A DNA stretch of 64,000 nt. Source: Peptoniphilus_A sp001811425 (lineage in GTDB: Bacteria > Bacillota > Clostridia > Tissierellales > Peptoniphilaceae). Shown here one piece after another: positions 46,185 to 55,023 of this stretch. Each line of letters starts with the position of its first letter. The first letter of the stretch is position 1. Below the pieces are notes generated by a model that was not told the origin of the DNA, did not search any database, and saw only the letters and a program-made list of their open reading frames with translations. The stretch is taken from positions 1 through 64,000 of the forward strand of contig NZ_KV804706.1 of NCBI RefSeq assembly GCF_001811425.1. Reading direction: 5' to 3'. Both the position numbers and the translations under genes were made by a program.

Positions 46185-47697
46185 TTTCTAATTTTACATC
46201 CTCAAGATTTAATTTTTGAATAGGGTATTGGTTTAAGCCAGTTAAACCCTTTCTAAGTGCTTGATTGTTGTCTGGATCTGCAATAAATACAGAAGCAGCT
46301 TCTTCTGCTAGAATTTTTTGAGATTCTTTAATATTTTTTATTTCTTCATCTTTTGTAGAAGCTTTTTCTGCATTTGAAATGGCTGCATCGAAATCCTTAG
46401 ACTTAAAGTTTATATAGTTCTTTTCATTTTCAGAAGTGTATCTTCCTAAAATTTGAACTGGATCAAGATAGCCAATAAAACCTACAACTGTTGCTTCATA
46501 ATCTCTATCCTTATAAACTTTAGTTAGCCAAGATGAAAATTCAATAGGGTCAATTGTAACTTCTACACCAACCTTTTGAAGTTGAGCTTGAATAAGTTCA
46601 GCTGTGTTCATGTGGTATTTATAATCACTTGGAACAGTTAGTTTAAAGCTAAGTCCCTTTTCATAGCCAGCTTCCTTCAAAAGAGCTTTTGCTTTTTCAA
46701 TATCATGTGGATAATATTCTCCCAAGTCTTCAAAATATTCCTTTAAAGCTGGAGAAAAAGATGAGAATAATTTTGTTGCCTTTCCTTCAGCTGCACTTTC
46801 AATAATTTCGTCTCTATCAATTGCATAGTTAAGAGCTAGTCTTACATTTTTGTCTTGGAAAGCTTTGAAGTCATTATTTAAGCCCATAACTTGAACCAAG
46901 TTTTGTGGGAAATTATTAATTGTACAAGCATCGCCAAGTTGATCGGCTTCTTCAGCAGAAATACGATCGGCTAAATCTAAATCCTTATTTTTTAGAGCCA
47001 TAATCATAGTTTGTCTGTCAGTAATTCTTATTACTTCAAGATTTTCAAAATGAGCAATATGATCTTTTTTGTGATAATCTTCAAACTTTTTAAGTTTTAA
47101 ACCTTCGCCTGGAGTGTAAGAAACAAATTGATAAGGTCCTGTTCCAATTGGTTTACTTCCATTATCTTTATAATCCTTTTCCACAATAGGTCTAAGTGTC
47201 AAATAAATAAAACCATTTTGTCTTTCTTTTAAATGAACTCTAACATTTAAATCATCAACAACTTCAATTTTGTCAATAATTGCAAATTTTGATGATAGGG
47301 GTTCCTTTGATGTCAAACCTGCCATAGCGTCGTAGGTATATAAAACATCCTCAGCACCAAACTTCTTTCCGTCGTGGAAATATACATCCTTCTTTAACTT
47401 AAAGTCATAGGTTTTTCCGTCTTCTGAGACAGAATAACTCTCTGCTAAATCAGGAATCAGACTTCCATCTGTGTCTACATCAAATAATCCGTCAAAAACT
47501 TGATCCATGATAGTTTCTGTGTCTCCAGCTGTCATCTTAAAGGGATCTAACGAATCAATTTCTGTAGCCATCGCTACTCTTAGTGTGTTTTCTTCACCTT
47601 TTTTGTCACTATCTCCTGCCTTGTCCTTTGAATTAGAACATCCTGCTAGAAGTAGTACTCCTAGAAAAAAAGTTAAGACTAAAGTAATCCTTTTCAT
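46177..47697 (-). CDS. oligopeptide ABC transporter substrate-binding lipoprotein, OppA-type
   Basis: A 506-residue family 5 solute-binding protein. The signal peptide ends in the lipobox LLAGC (Cys about residue 20), so it is lipid-anchored outside the membrane. The core contains DGKTYDFKLKKDVYFHDGKKFGAEDVLYTYDA. It heads the minus-strand operon, followed by two permeases and two ATPases. AGGAGG precedes the ATG. Peptide uptake fits an amino-acid fermenter. The exact ligand cannot be read from sequence. Confidence 0.93.
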   Translation of the reverse strand: MKRITLVLTFFLGVLLLAGCSNSKDKAGDSDKKGEENTLRVAMATEIDSLDPFKMTAGDTETIMDQVFDGLFDVDTDGSLIPDLAESYSVSEDGKTYDFKLKKDVYFHDGKKFGAEDVLYTYDAMAGLTSKEPLSSKFAIIDKIEVVDDLNVRVHLKERQNGFIYLTLRPIVEKDYKDNGSKPIGTGPYQFVSYTPGEGLKLKKFEDYHKKDHIAHFENLEVIRITDRQTMIMALKNKDLDLADRISAEEADQLGDACTINNFPQNLVQVMGLNNDFKAFQDKNVRLALNYAIDRDEIIESAAEGKATKLFSSFSPALKEYFEDLGEYYPHDIEKAKALLKEAGYEKGLSFKLTVPSDYKYHMNTAELIQAQLQKVGVEVTIDPIEFSSWLTKVYKDRDYEATVVGFIGYLDPVQILGRYTSENEKNYINFKSKDFDAAISNAEKASTKDEEIKNIKESQKILAEEAASVFIADPDNNQALRKGLTGLNQYPIQKLNLEDVKLENE

Positions 47698-47720
47698 GAT
47701 TCCTCCTAAAAAATTTATTT

Positions 47721-47769
47721 GCAGTAACTACTGCGATTAAAATATAACATAAAATTAATGTAATTTCCA
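47721..47769 (-). promoter_or_regulatory. candidate promoter and palindrome upstream of oppA
   Basis: On the minus strand TATATT (plus 47741-47746) is a possible -10 with TGGAAA (47764-47769) 17 bases upstream. Just downstream, at the expected transcription start, lies the perfect palindrome GCAGTA-AC-TACTGC (47721-47734), a plausible operator. Confidence 0.45.
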
Positions 47770-47837
47770 TTTAATAGAATAAAAATAGGTAAAATACTAA
47801 TAAAAAATAATTATTCGTAAAAAGATTTTCTTAAACA

Positions 47838-47846
47838 TGTTATAAT
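47838..47846 (+). promoter_or_regulatory. extended -10 promoter immediately before the DUF503 gene
   Basis: TGTTATAAT at 47838-47846 is a perfect TGnTATAAT. The predicted transcription start (about 47853) coincides with the ATG at 47854, and no Shine-Dalgarno sequence is present, implying a leaderless mRNA. Confidence 0.55.
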
Positions 47847-47853
47847 AATATTT

Positions 47854-48135
47854 ATGATAATAGGAATATGCACTTGCGAAATATTTATTTACGATGCAAA
47901 CTCATTGAAGTCAAAGAGGTCCGTCGTAAAAAGTATTATCGAGAAGTCAAAAAATAGATTTAATATATCAATTGCTGAAGTAGGCGAAAATGACAAGTGG
48001 CAGAGGAGTCTTATTGGTTTTGCCACAGTTTCCAATGACAAAAAAGTTGTAGATGAGACCCTAGAAAGGGTGATACAATTTTTTAACACATACAGCGAAA
48101 TTGAAATTGTGAATATAGAAAAAGAAATTTTATAG
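47854..48135 (+). CDS. DUF503 (YlxP-like) protein
   Basis: A 93-residue protein of the DUF503/YlxP family. The family pattern is clear: MIIG start, SLKSKRSVVKSII, then ISIAEVGENDKWQRSLIGFATVSND. YlxP homologues are often near infB-rbfA and are linked to ribosome assembly, but the function is unproven. Here it precedes nth by eight bases. The start codon is fixed by the family N-terminus. Confidence 0.88.
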   Translation: MIIGICTCEIFIYDANSLKSKRSVVKSIIEKSKNRFNISIAEVGENDKWQRSLIGFATVSNDKKVVDETLERVIQFFNTYSEIEIVNIEKEIL

Positions 48136-48143
48136 AGGAGAAT

Positions 48144-48782
48144 ATGAAGGATATTTTAACTCATGAGGAGGCAGATTTATGCCTCGATATACTAGAGGAA
48201 ACTTACCCAGATGCCCACTGCGAACTTGAGCATGAAAGTCCCTTTGAACTTTTAGTAGCGACAATTTTATCTGCACAATGCACTGATGTGAGAGTAAATA
48301 AAGTTACTTCTGAGATCTTTAAAAAATATAATAGGCCAGAAGACTTTGCTGAAATGGATATAAAAAAATTAGAGGGACTAATAAAAGAATGCGGACTTTT
48401 TAGAAATAAGGCAAAAAATATTAAGGCAAGCTCTTGTGTAATCTTGGAAGATTATGGTGGCGAAGTTCCCAATACAATTTCCGAACTTTTAAAGCTTCCT
48501 GGAGTTGGCAAGAAGACAGCCAATGTAGTGGCGTCTACTGCCTTTGGAGTGCCTGCCATTGCAGTTGATACCCATGTCTTTAGGGTCAGCAATAGAATTG
48601 GTTTCATCCACGAAAAAAATGTATTAGATACAGAAAGAGCCCTTGAAAATAAAATCGACAAGACCAGGTGGACAAAGGCTCATCATTTATTTATTTTTCA
48701 CGGAAGAAGATGCTGCACTGCGAGAAATCCCAAGTGCGAAAGCTGCACCATAAATAAAATTTGCAGATATTATGAGGTTTAA
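48144..48782 (+). CDS. nth: endonuclease III
   Basis: A 212-residue base-excision repair glycosylase/AP lyase for oxidised pyrimidines. The helix-hairpin-helix LPGVGKKTANVV with the catalytic Lys, the catalytic Asp in AVDTHVFRVSNR, and a C-x6-C-x2-C-x5-C iron-sulphur loop at the C-terminus are all present. GAGG precedes the ATG. Confidence 0.97.
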   Translation: MKDILTHEEADLCLDILEETYPDAHCELEHESPFELLVATILSAQCTDVRVNKVTSEIFKKYNRPEDFAEMDIKKLEGLIKECGLFRNKAKNIKASSCVILEDYGGEVPNTISELLKLPGVGKKTANVVASTAFGVPAIAVDTHVFRVSNRIGFIHEKNVLDTERALENKIDKTRWTKAHHLFIFHGRRCCTARNPKCESCTINKICRYYEV

Positions 48783-48786
48783 TCTT

Positions 48787-50178
48787 ATGGAAAATTTAGG
48801 CAATAAAATTTTAAATATTAATAAAAAAATTTTGATTACCCTTGCACTTATTTTGATGCTGATTTTTATTTCTGTAATGTATTTTACTGAAGAATACACC
48901 AATCCCTATATGCACAGAGGTGTAAAAATTGAGGGCATAGATGTGTCAAGTTTATCAAAGGAAGACGCTCTAAAGGAAGTAAAGGCTATTACAGATGAGA
49001 TGATAAAAAACAAGGTAGTTAATTTTACCTATGAAGACATCACTGTGCCAGTGCCCTTAAGGGACTTTGGCTATAAGTTAAACTTGGAAGAAGCAGTAAA
49101 TAAAGCCTATAGTTATGGCAGATCTGACAATTTATTTTATAGCTATATTGACATAATCAAGGGATATATTTTTAAAAAGAATTTTCTAGCAAAGCCAGAC
49201 ATAAATAATTCAAAGAGGGAAGAAGTAATTTTAAATATAGGAAGTAAAATTTATAAAAAACCCCTAGATGCTTATCCTCTTATAAATCCTGACGGCAGTG
49301 TAACTATAAAAGATTCAGAAATTGGAAGATATATGGATATGAATGAGGCAAAGGAATTAATCAATTTAGACATTTTGCATGAGGAAAAAGTCGAACTTCC
49401 AGTTTATAAGACTGAGCCAAAAATTTATTCCAATTACTATGAAGGAATCGACAAGAAATTAGGAGACTTTGAGACAGACTATTCATCTTCAATTAAAAAT
49501 CGCAAAGAAAACATAAGACTTGCCGCATCAAAGTTTAACAACATGAAGTTAAATCCAGGCGATGAAATTTCTTTTAATGATGTTGTGGGAGAAATATCAG
49601 AAAAAACTGGCTTTAAAAATGCCACTGTAATTGTGGGCGGAGAATATGAAAATGGAATTGGCGGAGGAATTTGTCAAGTTTCCACAACTCTCTATAATTC
49701 TCTAGTTTTATCTGACTTGGAAATAATAGAAAGACACAATCACTCAAGACCAATCAATTATGTTGACCTTGGCACAGATGCAGCTGTTGCCAGAGGCTAC
49801 AAGGATTTAAAATTTAAAAATAATACTAATAATCCAATTTTAATTTTAGCTGAAGCAAATGGAGAAAAATTAAACTTCAAAATTTTGGGAAACAGCATCG
49901 ACAGAGACTATGAAATAAAAATTGTACCAGAACTTCTAGGTACAGTTAGTCCAGGTGTTAACACAATTTATTCAGATGCTTTGCCTGAAGGAGAATCAAC
50001 TGTGAGAGAAAGTGGAGCAAGGGGTTACTCCTACAAGACTTATAAGGAAATAATAAAAAATGGCGAAGTGGTAGACAAAAAAGAAATTTCAAAATCCTAT
50101 TATGTTCCCAAGGACAAAGTTGTTGTAGTGGGAACGGGAACAGGAACGTCCAATGACAAAGATAAGGACGAGGATTAA
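48787..50178 (+). CDS. VanW-family cell-surface protein with G5 domain
   Basis: A 463-residue protein with one N-terminal membrane anchor (about 13-38). Next come a peptidoglycan-binding-like (PG_binding_4) region and a VanW domain (about 235-370, with GGGICQVSTTLYNSLVLSDLEI). A C-terminal G5 domain (about 395-450) and a Gly/Thr/Asp tail follow. It is probably surface exposed and tied to cell-wall metabolism, but no enzymatic activity is established for VanW. The start at 48787 has GAGGT eight bases upstream. An earlier ATG (48772) lies before that site. Confidence 0.9.
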   Translation: MENLGNKILNINKKILITLALILMLIFISVMYFTEEYTNPYMHRGVKIEGIDVSSLSKEDALKEVKAITDEMIKNKVVNFTYEDITVPVPLRDFGYKLNLEEAVNKAYSYGRSDNLFYSYIDIIKGYIFKKNFLAKPDINNSKREEVILNIGSKIYKKPLDAYPLINPDGSVTIKDSEIGRYMDMNEAKELINLDILHEEKVELPVYKTEPKIYSNYYEGIDKKLGDFETDYSSSIKNRKENIRLAASKFNNMKLNPGDEISFNDVVGEISEKTGFKNATVIVGGEYENGIGGGICQVSTTLYNSLVLSDLEIIERHNHSRPINYVDLGTDAAVARGYKDLKFKNNTNNPILILAEANGEKLNFKILGNSIDRDYEIKIVPELLGTVSPGVNTIYSDALPEGESTVRESGARGYSYKTYKEIIKNGEVVDKKEISKSYYVPKDKVVVVGTGTGTSNDKDKDED

Positions 50179-50203
50179 TAAGAGCTTAGGCTCTTATTTT
50201 TTT
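50179..50203 (+). terminator. rho-independent terminator after the VanW gene
   Basis: TAAGAGC at 50179-50185 pairs with GCTCTTA at 50190-50196 around TTAG, followed by seven T. Confidence 0.85.
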
Positions 50204-50228
50204 GCTAATATAAAAAACTAGGCTCTTG

Positions 50229-50237
50229 TGATAAAAT
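50229..50237 (+). promoter_or_regulatory. extended -10 promoter of the 50.2-52.9 kb operon
   Basis: TGATAAAAT at 50229-50237 fits TGnTAnAAT. It lies after the terminator, and its predicted start of transcription falls on the ATG at 50244, so the first gene may be leaderless. Confidence 0.45.
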
Positions 50238-50243
50238 AGAGAC

Positions 50244-50825
50244 ATGAAGATATTTAAGAGATTCAAAAAGAAAAAGTCAATTTATAAAATTCTTTGGGAA
50301 AATAATTTTGATTTAGAAAAATTAGAGGAAATAAAAGATTTTAATTTATCTGATGGAAGCTACGAACTTTCTATTTTAAAGGGTGAAGAAAAATTAAATC
50401 ATATAACAACTAGAGAGATAAATAAGGCTGTGGATGATTATTATTTGAGAGATAGCCAAGCCATAGATGAATTTGAAAATTTTTTTAGGGACCACAGGGC
50501 AGTGGAAGCAGAGAGAAATTTTTTGACATTTTTGCTACAAAAAATTGAATTTGACGAATCAAAATTAGTTGGCCTTTCAATTTTACTTATGCGAGACTCA
50601 CAAGTTGAGGAGTGTGTAAAATTTGGCATGCTCCTTACAAAGTATTACAATCTTCAAGAAGTTAGAAGGGCTTACGAAATATTTTTGAATTTATTAAAGC
50701 ATCCTGCCTTTATTTACTATGGCATTGATGTTTTAAAAAATATAGATTATGGGATAATAGACGATTTATACGAAAAGACTACGGAAATTGGAAAAGAAAT
50801 AATAGAGGAGAAGGCATGGAATTAG
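50244..50825 (+). CDS. hypothetical protein
   Basis: A 193-residue soluble protein I do not recognise. It has a basic N-terminus (KIFKRFKKKKS) and an otherwise charged, mostly helical sequence, with a possible HEAT-like C-terminal half (LLMRDSQVEECVKFGMLLTKYYN). No signal peptide, membrane segment or catalytic motif is seen. It overlaps the S1-protein gene by ten bases, so it is likely co-expressed with that RNA-binding protein. Confidence 0.75.
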   Translation: MKIFKRFKKKKSIYKILWENNFDLEKLEEIKDFNLSDGSYELSILKGEEKLNHITTREINKAVDDYYLRDSQAIDEFENFFRDHRAVEAERNFLTFLLQKIEFDESKLVGLSILLMRDSQVEECVKFGMLLTKYYNLQEVRRAYEIFLNLLKHPAFIYYGIDVLKNIDYGIIDDLYEKTTEIGKEIIEEKAWN

Positions 50826-51643
50826 GAAAAATACAAAAATTAAGAGTGGAATCAAAAAATGGCAAGAAAGTTTTCTTAGCAGACGATGAAAATAATAAGG
50901 TTGCCCTTGCAAAGGGCGAGGGAGAGGATTTAAAGGTTGGCGACGAAGTTGAAGCATTTGTCTACAATATTCACGAAGAATTTGAAGCAACTTTAAAAAG
51001 GCCCTATGCACAAGTTGGCGACTTAAAAAAATTAAAGATTGTTGACAAGGCAAAGGTTGGTTACTTTGTGGACAATGGCATTGGCAAGGATATTTTCTTA
51101 CCCTTCAAAGAAAGTTACGGAAGGCTTACTGTTGGCGAAGAATATCTTTTGTACCTCTACCACGACAAGAGCGACAGGCTTGCCCTTACCATGAATATAA
51201 AGGACAAGCTTTTAGTAAATGACAAGTACAAGGTCAATGACATAGTCAAGGGAACAATTTATAGCATGGGAAGACCTGGTGCATTTGTTGCCATTGATAA
51301 CAAGTATGATGGAATGATTCCTGCTGAAGAAATCAAGGGAATTTATAAAATTGGCGATGAAGTTGAAGCTAGAGTGCAAAGAATTTTGCAAAATGGATTT
51401 ATAACTTTGACTTTAAGAGAAAAGGCCTACAAGCAAATAGATGCTGATGCTGACTTAATTTTAGAACTACTTGAAGACAATGGTGGCGTCCTTGAAATTG
51501 GCGACAAGTCCGATCCAGAAATCATAAAGGATTTGACTGGACTTAGCAAAAAAGCCTATAAGAGGGCAGTGGGACACCTCTACAAAAATAGAAGTATAAA
51601 TATTTACGATACAAAAATAGAGTTGAGACATGGAAGAAAATAA
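50816..51643 (+). CDS. CvfB/YitL-family S1 RNA-binding protein
   Basis: A 275-residue protein with two or three S1-type beta-barrel repeats (about 1-65, 70-135 and 145-205, the last with GTIYSMGRPGAFVAIDNKYDGMIPAEEI). A C-terminal winged-helix region follows (LTGLSKKAYKRAVGHLYKNRSI). This order is that of CvfB (virulence regulator in Staphylococcus) and YitL. GAGGAG precedes the ATG by five bases. Confidence 0.85.
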   Translation: MELGKIQKLRVESKNGKKVFLADDENNKVALAKGEGEDLKVGDEVEAFVYNIHEEFEATLKRPYAQVGDLKKLKIVDKAKVGYFVDNGIGKDIFLPFKESYGRLTVGEEYLLYLYHDKSDRLALTMNIKDKLLVNDKYKVNDIVKGTIYSMGRPGAFVAIDNKYDGMIPAEEIKGIYKIGDEVEARVQRILQNGFITLTLREKAYKQIDADADLILELLEDNGGVLEIGDKSDPEIIKDLTGLSKKAYKRAVGHLYKNRSINIYDTKIELRHGRK

Positions 51644-52910
51644 ATTTATAAGAGAAATAATTGACTTTGACTTCAAGGGGCTTGGCATGACAAAAGTTGA
51701 TGGATTGCCAGTATTTTTAGATGGTGGAGTCATTGGAGACCAAGTAGAATTTCTAATTACCAAGAAAAAGAAAAATTTCTGCAAGGGAAAAATTCTAAAT
51801 ACAATAAAAAAATCTAAGGACAGAGTGAAGAGCCCCTGTCCTTATTTTAAAAATTGTGGAGGTTGCGACTTCCTAAATTATTCTGATGACATGGAGTTAA
51901 AGTGGAAGGAAGATGACACAAATAAGAATTTAGAAAAGATTGCAGGTCTCGATAATAAGGTTGATGAAGTTCTTGACTCTCCAGAAAAAACTCACTACAG
52001 AAACAATATGCAGTTCCAAGTTAGAGATGGCGTAATTGGACTTTATGGCAAAAATTCCAAGGACATAGTTGCCATAAAAAACTGCCTAATGCAAAGAGAT
52101 AAAGCCAATGAAGTCTTACAAATAATGTGGCGATACAAAAAACTAAAGGAACTAAAGCGAATAGGCACAAGGACAAATTATAGGGGCGAAGTCCTTTTAA
52201 TTCTTGTAACAAGAGATGGAGAAGTGGAAATAAAGGATGTCCTTCCAGATTTAATTGATGCTGGAGTAAAGTCAATTTATTTAAATTACAATGGAGGAGA
52301 CAAATTTCATTACTCCAGGGAATTTGAAAAAATTTATGGAGAGGATACAGTCGAAGAAAAATTATTGGACATAAATTATAAAATCTCTCCAGAATCCTTT
52401 TTCCAAATAAATAGGTTGGCGACAGAAAAATTATATCAAAAAGCAATTGAGTACTTAGAGCCCAAGGCAGATGATAAAATTTACGACTTATATTGTGGAG
52501 TTGGCTCAATATCACTATCTATTGCAAAAAGTGGAGCTCAAGTAATAGGAATAGAAATAGTAGATAGTGCCGTCGATGACGCAAGGATAAATGCAGAAAA
52601 CAATAATATTGAGGCAAGATTTATAAAAGGAGCAGCAGAGGAAGCCATAGAAAAACTTTGGGAAGAAGAAAAAATTTTGCCAAATAAAATAATAGTTGAC
52701 CCACCAAGGAAGGGACTTGACGAAAAATTAGTAGACTTCTTAAAGGAAAACCCGGTAGAAAGGCTTGTATATATCTCCTGCAACCCAGCAACCCAAGCAA
52801 GAGATTTAAAATCCCTAAAAGAAGTATATAGGGTGGAAAAAGTAGCATTAGTAAATCTTTTCCCAAATACCGCTCACTCAGAATCAGTGGCTTTTCTTGT
52901 AAAAAAATAA
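51630..52910 (+). CDS. 23S rRNA (uracil-C5)-methyltransferase, RlmD/RlmCD type
   Basis: A 426-residue TrmA/RumA-family enzyme. An N-terminal TRAM-like barrel is followed by an Fe-S Cys set (CPYFKNCGGCDF, about 70-80). The SAM core has IYDLYCGVGSISLSIAK. The catalytic Cys lies in YISCNPATQARDL and the C-terminus in LFPNTAHSESVAFL. It methylates one or two uracils (U747/U1939) in 23S rRNA. It is the last core gene before the accessory region. Confidence 0.93.
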   Translation: MEENKFIREIIDFDFKGLGMTKVDGLPVFLDGGVIGDQVEFLITKKKKNFCKGKILNTIKKSKDRVKSPCPYFKNCGGCDFLNYSDDMELKWKEDDTNKNLEKIAGLDNKVDEVLDSPEKTHYRNNMQFQVRDGVIGLYGKNSKDIVAIKNCLMQRDKANEVLQIMWRYKKLKELKRIGTRTNYRGEVLLILVTRDGEVEIKDVLPDLIDAGVKSIYLNYNGGDKFHYSREFEKIYGEDTVEEKLLDINYKISPESFFQINRLATEKLYQKAIEYLEPKADDKIYDLYCGVGSISLSIAKSGAQVIGIEIVDSAVDDARINAENNNIEARFIKGAAEEAIEKLWEEEKILPNKIIVDPPRKGLDEKLVDFLKENPVERLVYISCNPATQARDLKSLKEVYRVEKVALVNLFPNTAHSESVAFLVKK

Positions 52911-53191
52911 AATTATATTTTACAAATAAATGTCTAAATTATAAGAAAAGAAATTTTAGAAAAAGAAAGGAATTTATTTACATGTGAATTTTTAATAAAA
53001 ACTGTTCTTATAATCTAATAGACATCTAATATTTAGTTAAAGATTTCGAATTTTATAGAAAGATATATTGATATATTAATTATGTACTTGCTGTATATTA
53101 AAACGAATCAAAGTTTTATATAATATTTATTGATTAGTCAGAGATTTAGAAATTAAAACTCATAAAAACTTAAGAATGTGGAGAATTAATA
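52911..53191 (+). other. intergenic boundary between core and accessory DNA
   Basis: A 281-base AT-rich stretch with no gene and no clear terminator after rlmD. TATAAT at 53119-53124 is a possible -10 for the next gene. GTGGAG at 53177-53182 is its ribosome site. Confidence 0.45.
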
Positions 53192-54767
53192 ATGTGGATA
53201 AATAAAAATGATAAAAAAGAAAGACCATCAATTTATATTAAGTCTATTGATTTTAAAGATGGTACAAAACTTGATTTGAATCCAAATAGTATAGTAATTT
53301 TTACAGGAGCAAATAATTGTGGGAAAAGTCAAATACTTCGTGATATAGAAACTTTAATCCATGATAGCAATTCTGATACTATAGTTGTAAATAAACTTAA
53401 TTTGGAATTTAAAGGCGATCTAGATCAAAATTTTTTTAAGGGGAGGATAAGCAAAGACGAGAAAGGTTATTATTACCTTGAAAATTATTCGTTATTATAT
53501 AATCAACTTAAAGAAAACTGGGATAGTAAAAATTTATATTATTTGTACAGAATGTTTGTGAGTCGTTTAGATACAGAGGAGAGATTGATATCTTCAAAGA
53601 CAAAACAATTGTATGGTCAGAACCGTTATGAGAAAATCAATGCCTTAAATCAATTATATAATAGTAATGAACTTGAAGACAAAATTTCTAATTTATTTTA
53701 TGAAGGATTTAATCAAGAATTAATTGTAAATAGAAGATATGGTATTCATGTTGCATTACATGTAGGAAAGCGTCCTAAATGGGAAGGAGAAAGGGATGGA
53801 GAATCTATATATTATAGAACAGTTAATAGTCTTCCACTACTTGACTCTCAAGGTGATGGTATGCGTAGTTTTGCAAGTATCATTCTTGACGCATTTACTT
53901 CAGACTTTCCTATTACACTAATAGATGAACCCGAAGCGTTTTTGCATCCACCGCAAGCTCGAATAATAGGTAAAATGTTGGGGGGGACATGAAATAAATA
54001 ATCGTCAGTTATTTATTTCAACACATAGTGCAGAAGTAATTAATGGATTATTAGATTCCAATAATTCAGATACAAATGTAATACGTATAAATAGAAATAA
54101 TTGTGTCAATAACATATTTTGTCTTAGCAATGAAGAAATACAAAAACTATGGAGAAATCCAATACTTCGTTATTCTAATATATTTGATGGTTTATTTCAT
54201 AAAAAAGTAGTAGTTTGTGAAAGTGATTATGATTGTTTATTTTATAAAGCAATGCTTGATTCCATTTTGGAAAACACACATATTTCTACTCTAGATATTA
54301 TGTTCACACACTGCGGTGGAAAGGCAAGGATGAAAGATGTGGTGTCAGCTCTAAGAGCTCTAAATGTTCCAGTGATAGCAATTCCAGATTTTGATATTAT
54401 TGATGATAAAAGACAGCTAAATCAACTTTGTAAATCATTTGATATTAAAATTGAAGAAATTGAAACTGGATTGAATAAAATTTATAATTGCATAAATTCT
54501 AATAATGGTGAATTACGAAAATTTATAAAAAATAATGGATATTCTGTGTTAAAAGGGGAGTCTTATTGTGCTTATCTAGATATTGAAAAGATTTTTTATA
54601 AAAAAGGATTATTTATTGTGCCAGTGGGTGAACTTGAGAGCTTTGATAAGTCTAATGAAAAAAATAAAAAAGATTGGGTTTATTCTATTTTGGAAAGAGG
54701 AAATCTTAATGAAGATAAAAAGCTAAACAGTGCTAGAGAATTTATTCAAAAAATTATAGATTTTTAG
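53192..54767 (+). pseudogene. OLD-like ATPase/TOPRIM nuclease, frameshifted at a G7 run
   Basis: The first frame (53192-53992, 266 residues) has Walker A GANNCGKS (about 35-42), an ABC-type DSQGDGMRSF signature and Walker B TLIDEPEAFLHPPQ, then stops after MLGGT. The +1 frame continues as GGHEINNRQLFISTHSAEV (H-loop) and a TOPRIM-like domain: CESDYDCLFY, GGKARMKD and IPDFDIIDD with its DxD. The break lies in seven G at 53980-53986. Six G would join the parts into one protein of about 524 residues. The architecture is that of class 1 OLD family nucleases, several of which are anti-phage effectors. It may be phase-variable, decayed, or a base-call error. Confidence 0.75.
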
Positions 54768-54922
54768 ATTTGTTGTTTTGAACAATTATATATTTTTTTA
54801 AGCATCGTAAATCTTTATTAAAAAGTATGGAAAAATTATAGTGTAATCTCAGCAACTATAAATTTTTGTAAGGTCTTATATATATGTGTGTGTAATATTA
54901 TTTATTATGATAGATACTTGTA

Positions 54923-54928
54923 TATAAT
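54923..54928 (+). promoter_or_regulatory. -10 element upstream of the ABC-F leader
   Basis: TATAAT at 54923-54928 lies directly before the leader peptide's AGGAGG. The -35 region is poor. Transcription would start near 54935, so the leader has almost no 5' untranslated region. Confidence 0.5.
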
Positions 54929-54949
54929 AGTTTCAGGAGGTAAAGAAAA

Positions 54950-54979
54950 ATGATTAATTTAAATATTATTAAGAATTGA
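54950..54979 (+). CDS. nine-residue leader peptide of the ABC-F gene
   Basis: ATG ATT AAT TTA AAT ATT ATT AAG AAT TGA encodes MINLNIIKN. It is preceded by a strong AGGAGGT at 54935-54941, nine bases upstream. It sits 44 bases before the start of an antibiotic-resistance ABC-F gene, where short translated leaders commonly mediate drug-induced attenuation. It lies just upstream of two mutually exclusive hairpins (54983-55023). Confidence 0.6.
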   Translation: MINLNIIKN

Positions 54980-54982
54980 AAA

Positions 54983-55023
54983 GAGAGGAAAAGAAATCCT
55001 CTCACAAAAACATAGGAGGATTT
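54983..55023 (+). promoter_or_regulatory. alternative hairpins controlling ABC-F translation
   Basis: Segment A, GAGAGGA (54983-54989), pairs with B, TCCTCTC (54997-55003), in a seven-bp stem. B also contains AAATCCTC (54994-55001), a perfect complement to C, GAGGATTT (55016-55023), which is the ribosome site and spacer of the ABC-F ATG at 55024. A-B and B-C cannot form together. This is the layout of a translational attenuator. Confidence 0.6.

Noticed and set aside
52021..52515. 164-residue minus-strand frame inside rlmD
   Set aside because: It is antisense to a clear methyltransferase gene, Leu/His-rich, and has no family resemblance or ribosome site.
53192..54767. Gabija or two-gene PARIS defence system
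   Set aside because: No UvrD-like helicase (GajB) or separate TOPRIM gene is adjacent. The fused ATPase-TOPRIM architecture without a partner fits class 1 OLD better.
54976..55023. TTG 54976 as the ABC-F start
   Set aside because: It overlaps the leader peptide stop and the attenuator stems. The AGGAGG-preceded ATG at 55024 gives the usual N-terminus of the family.
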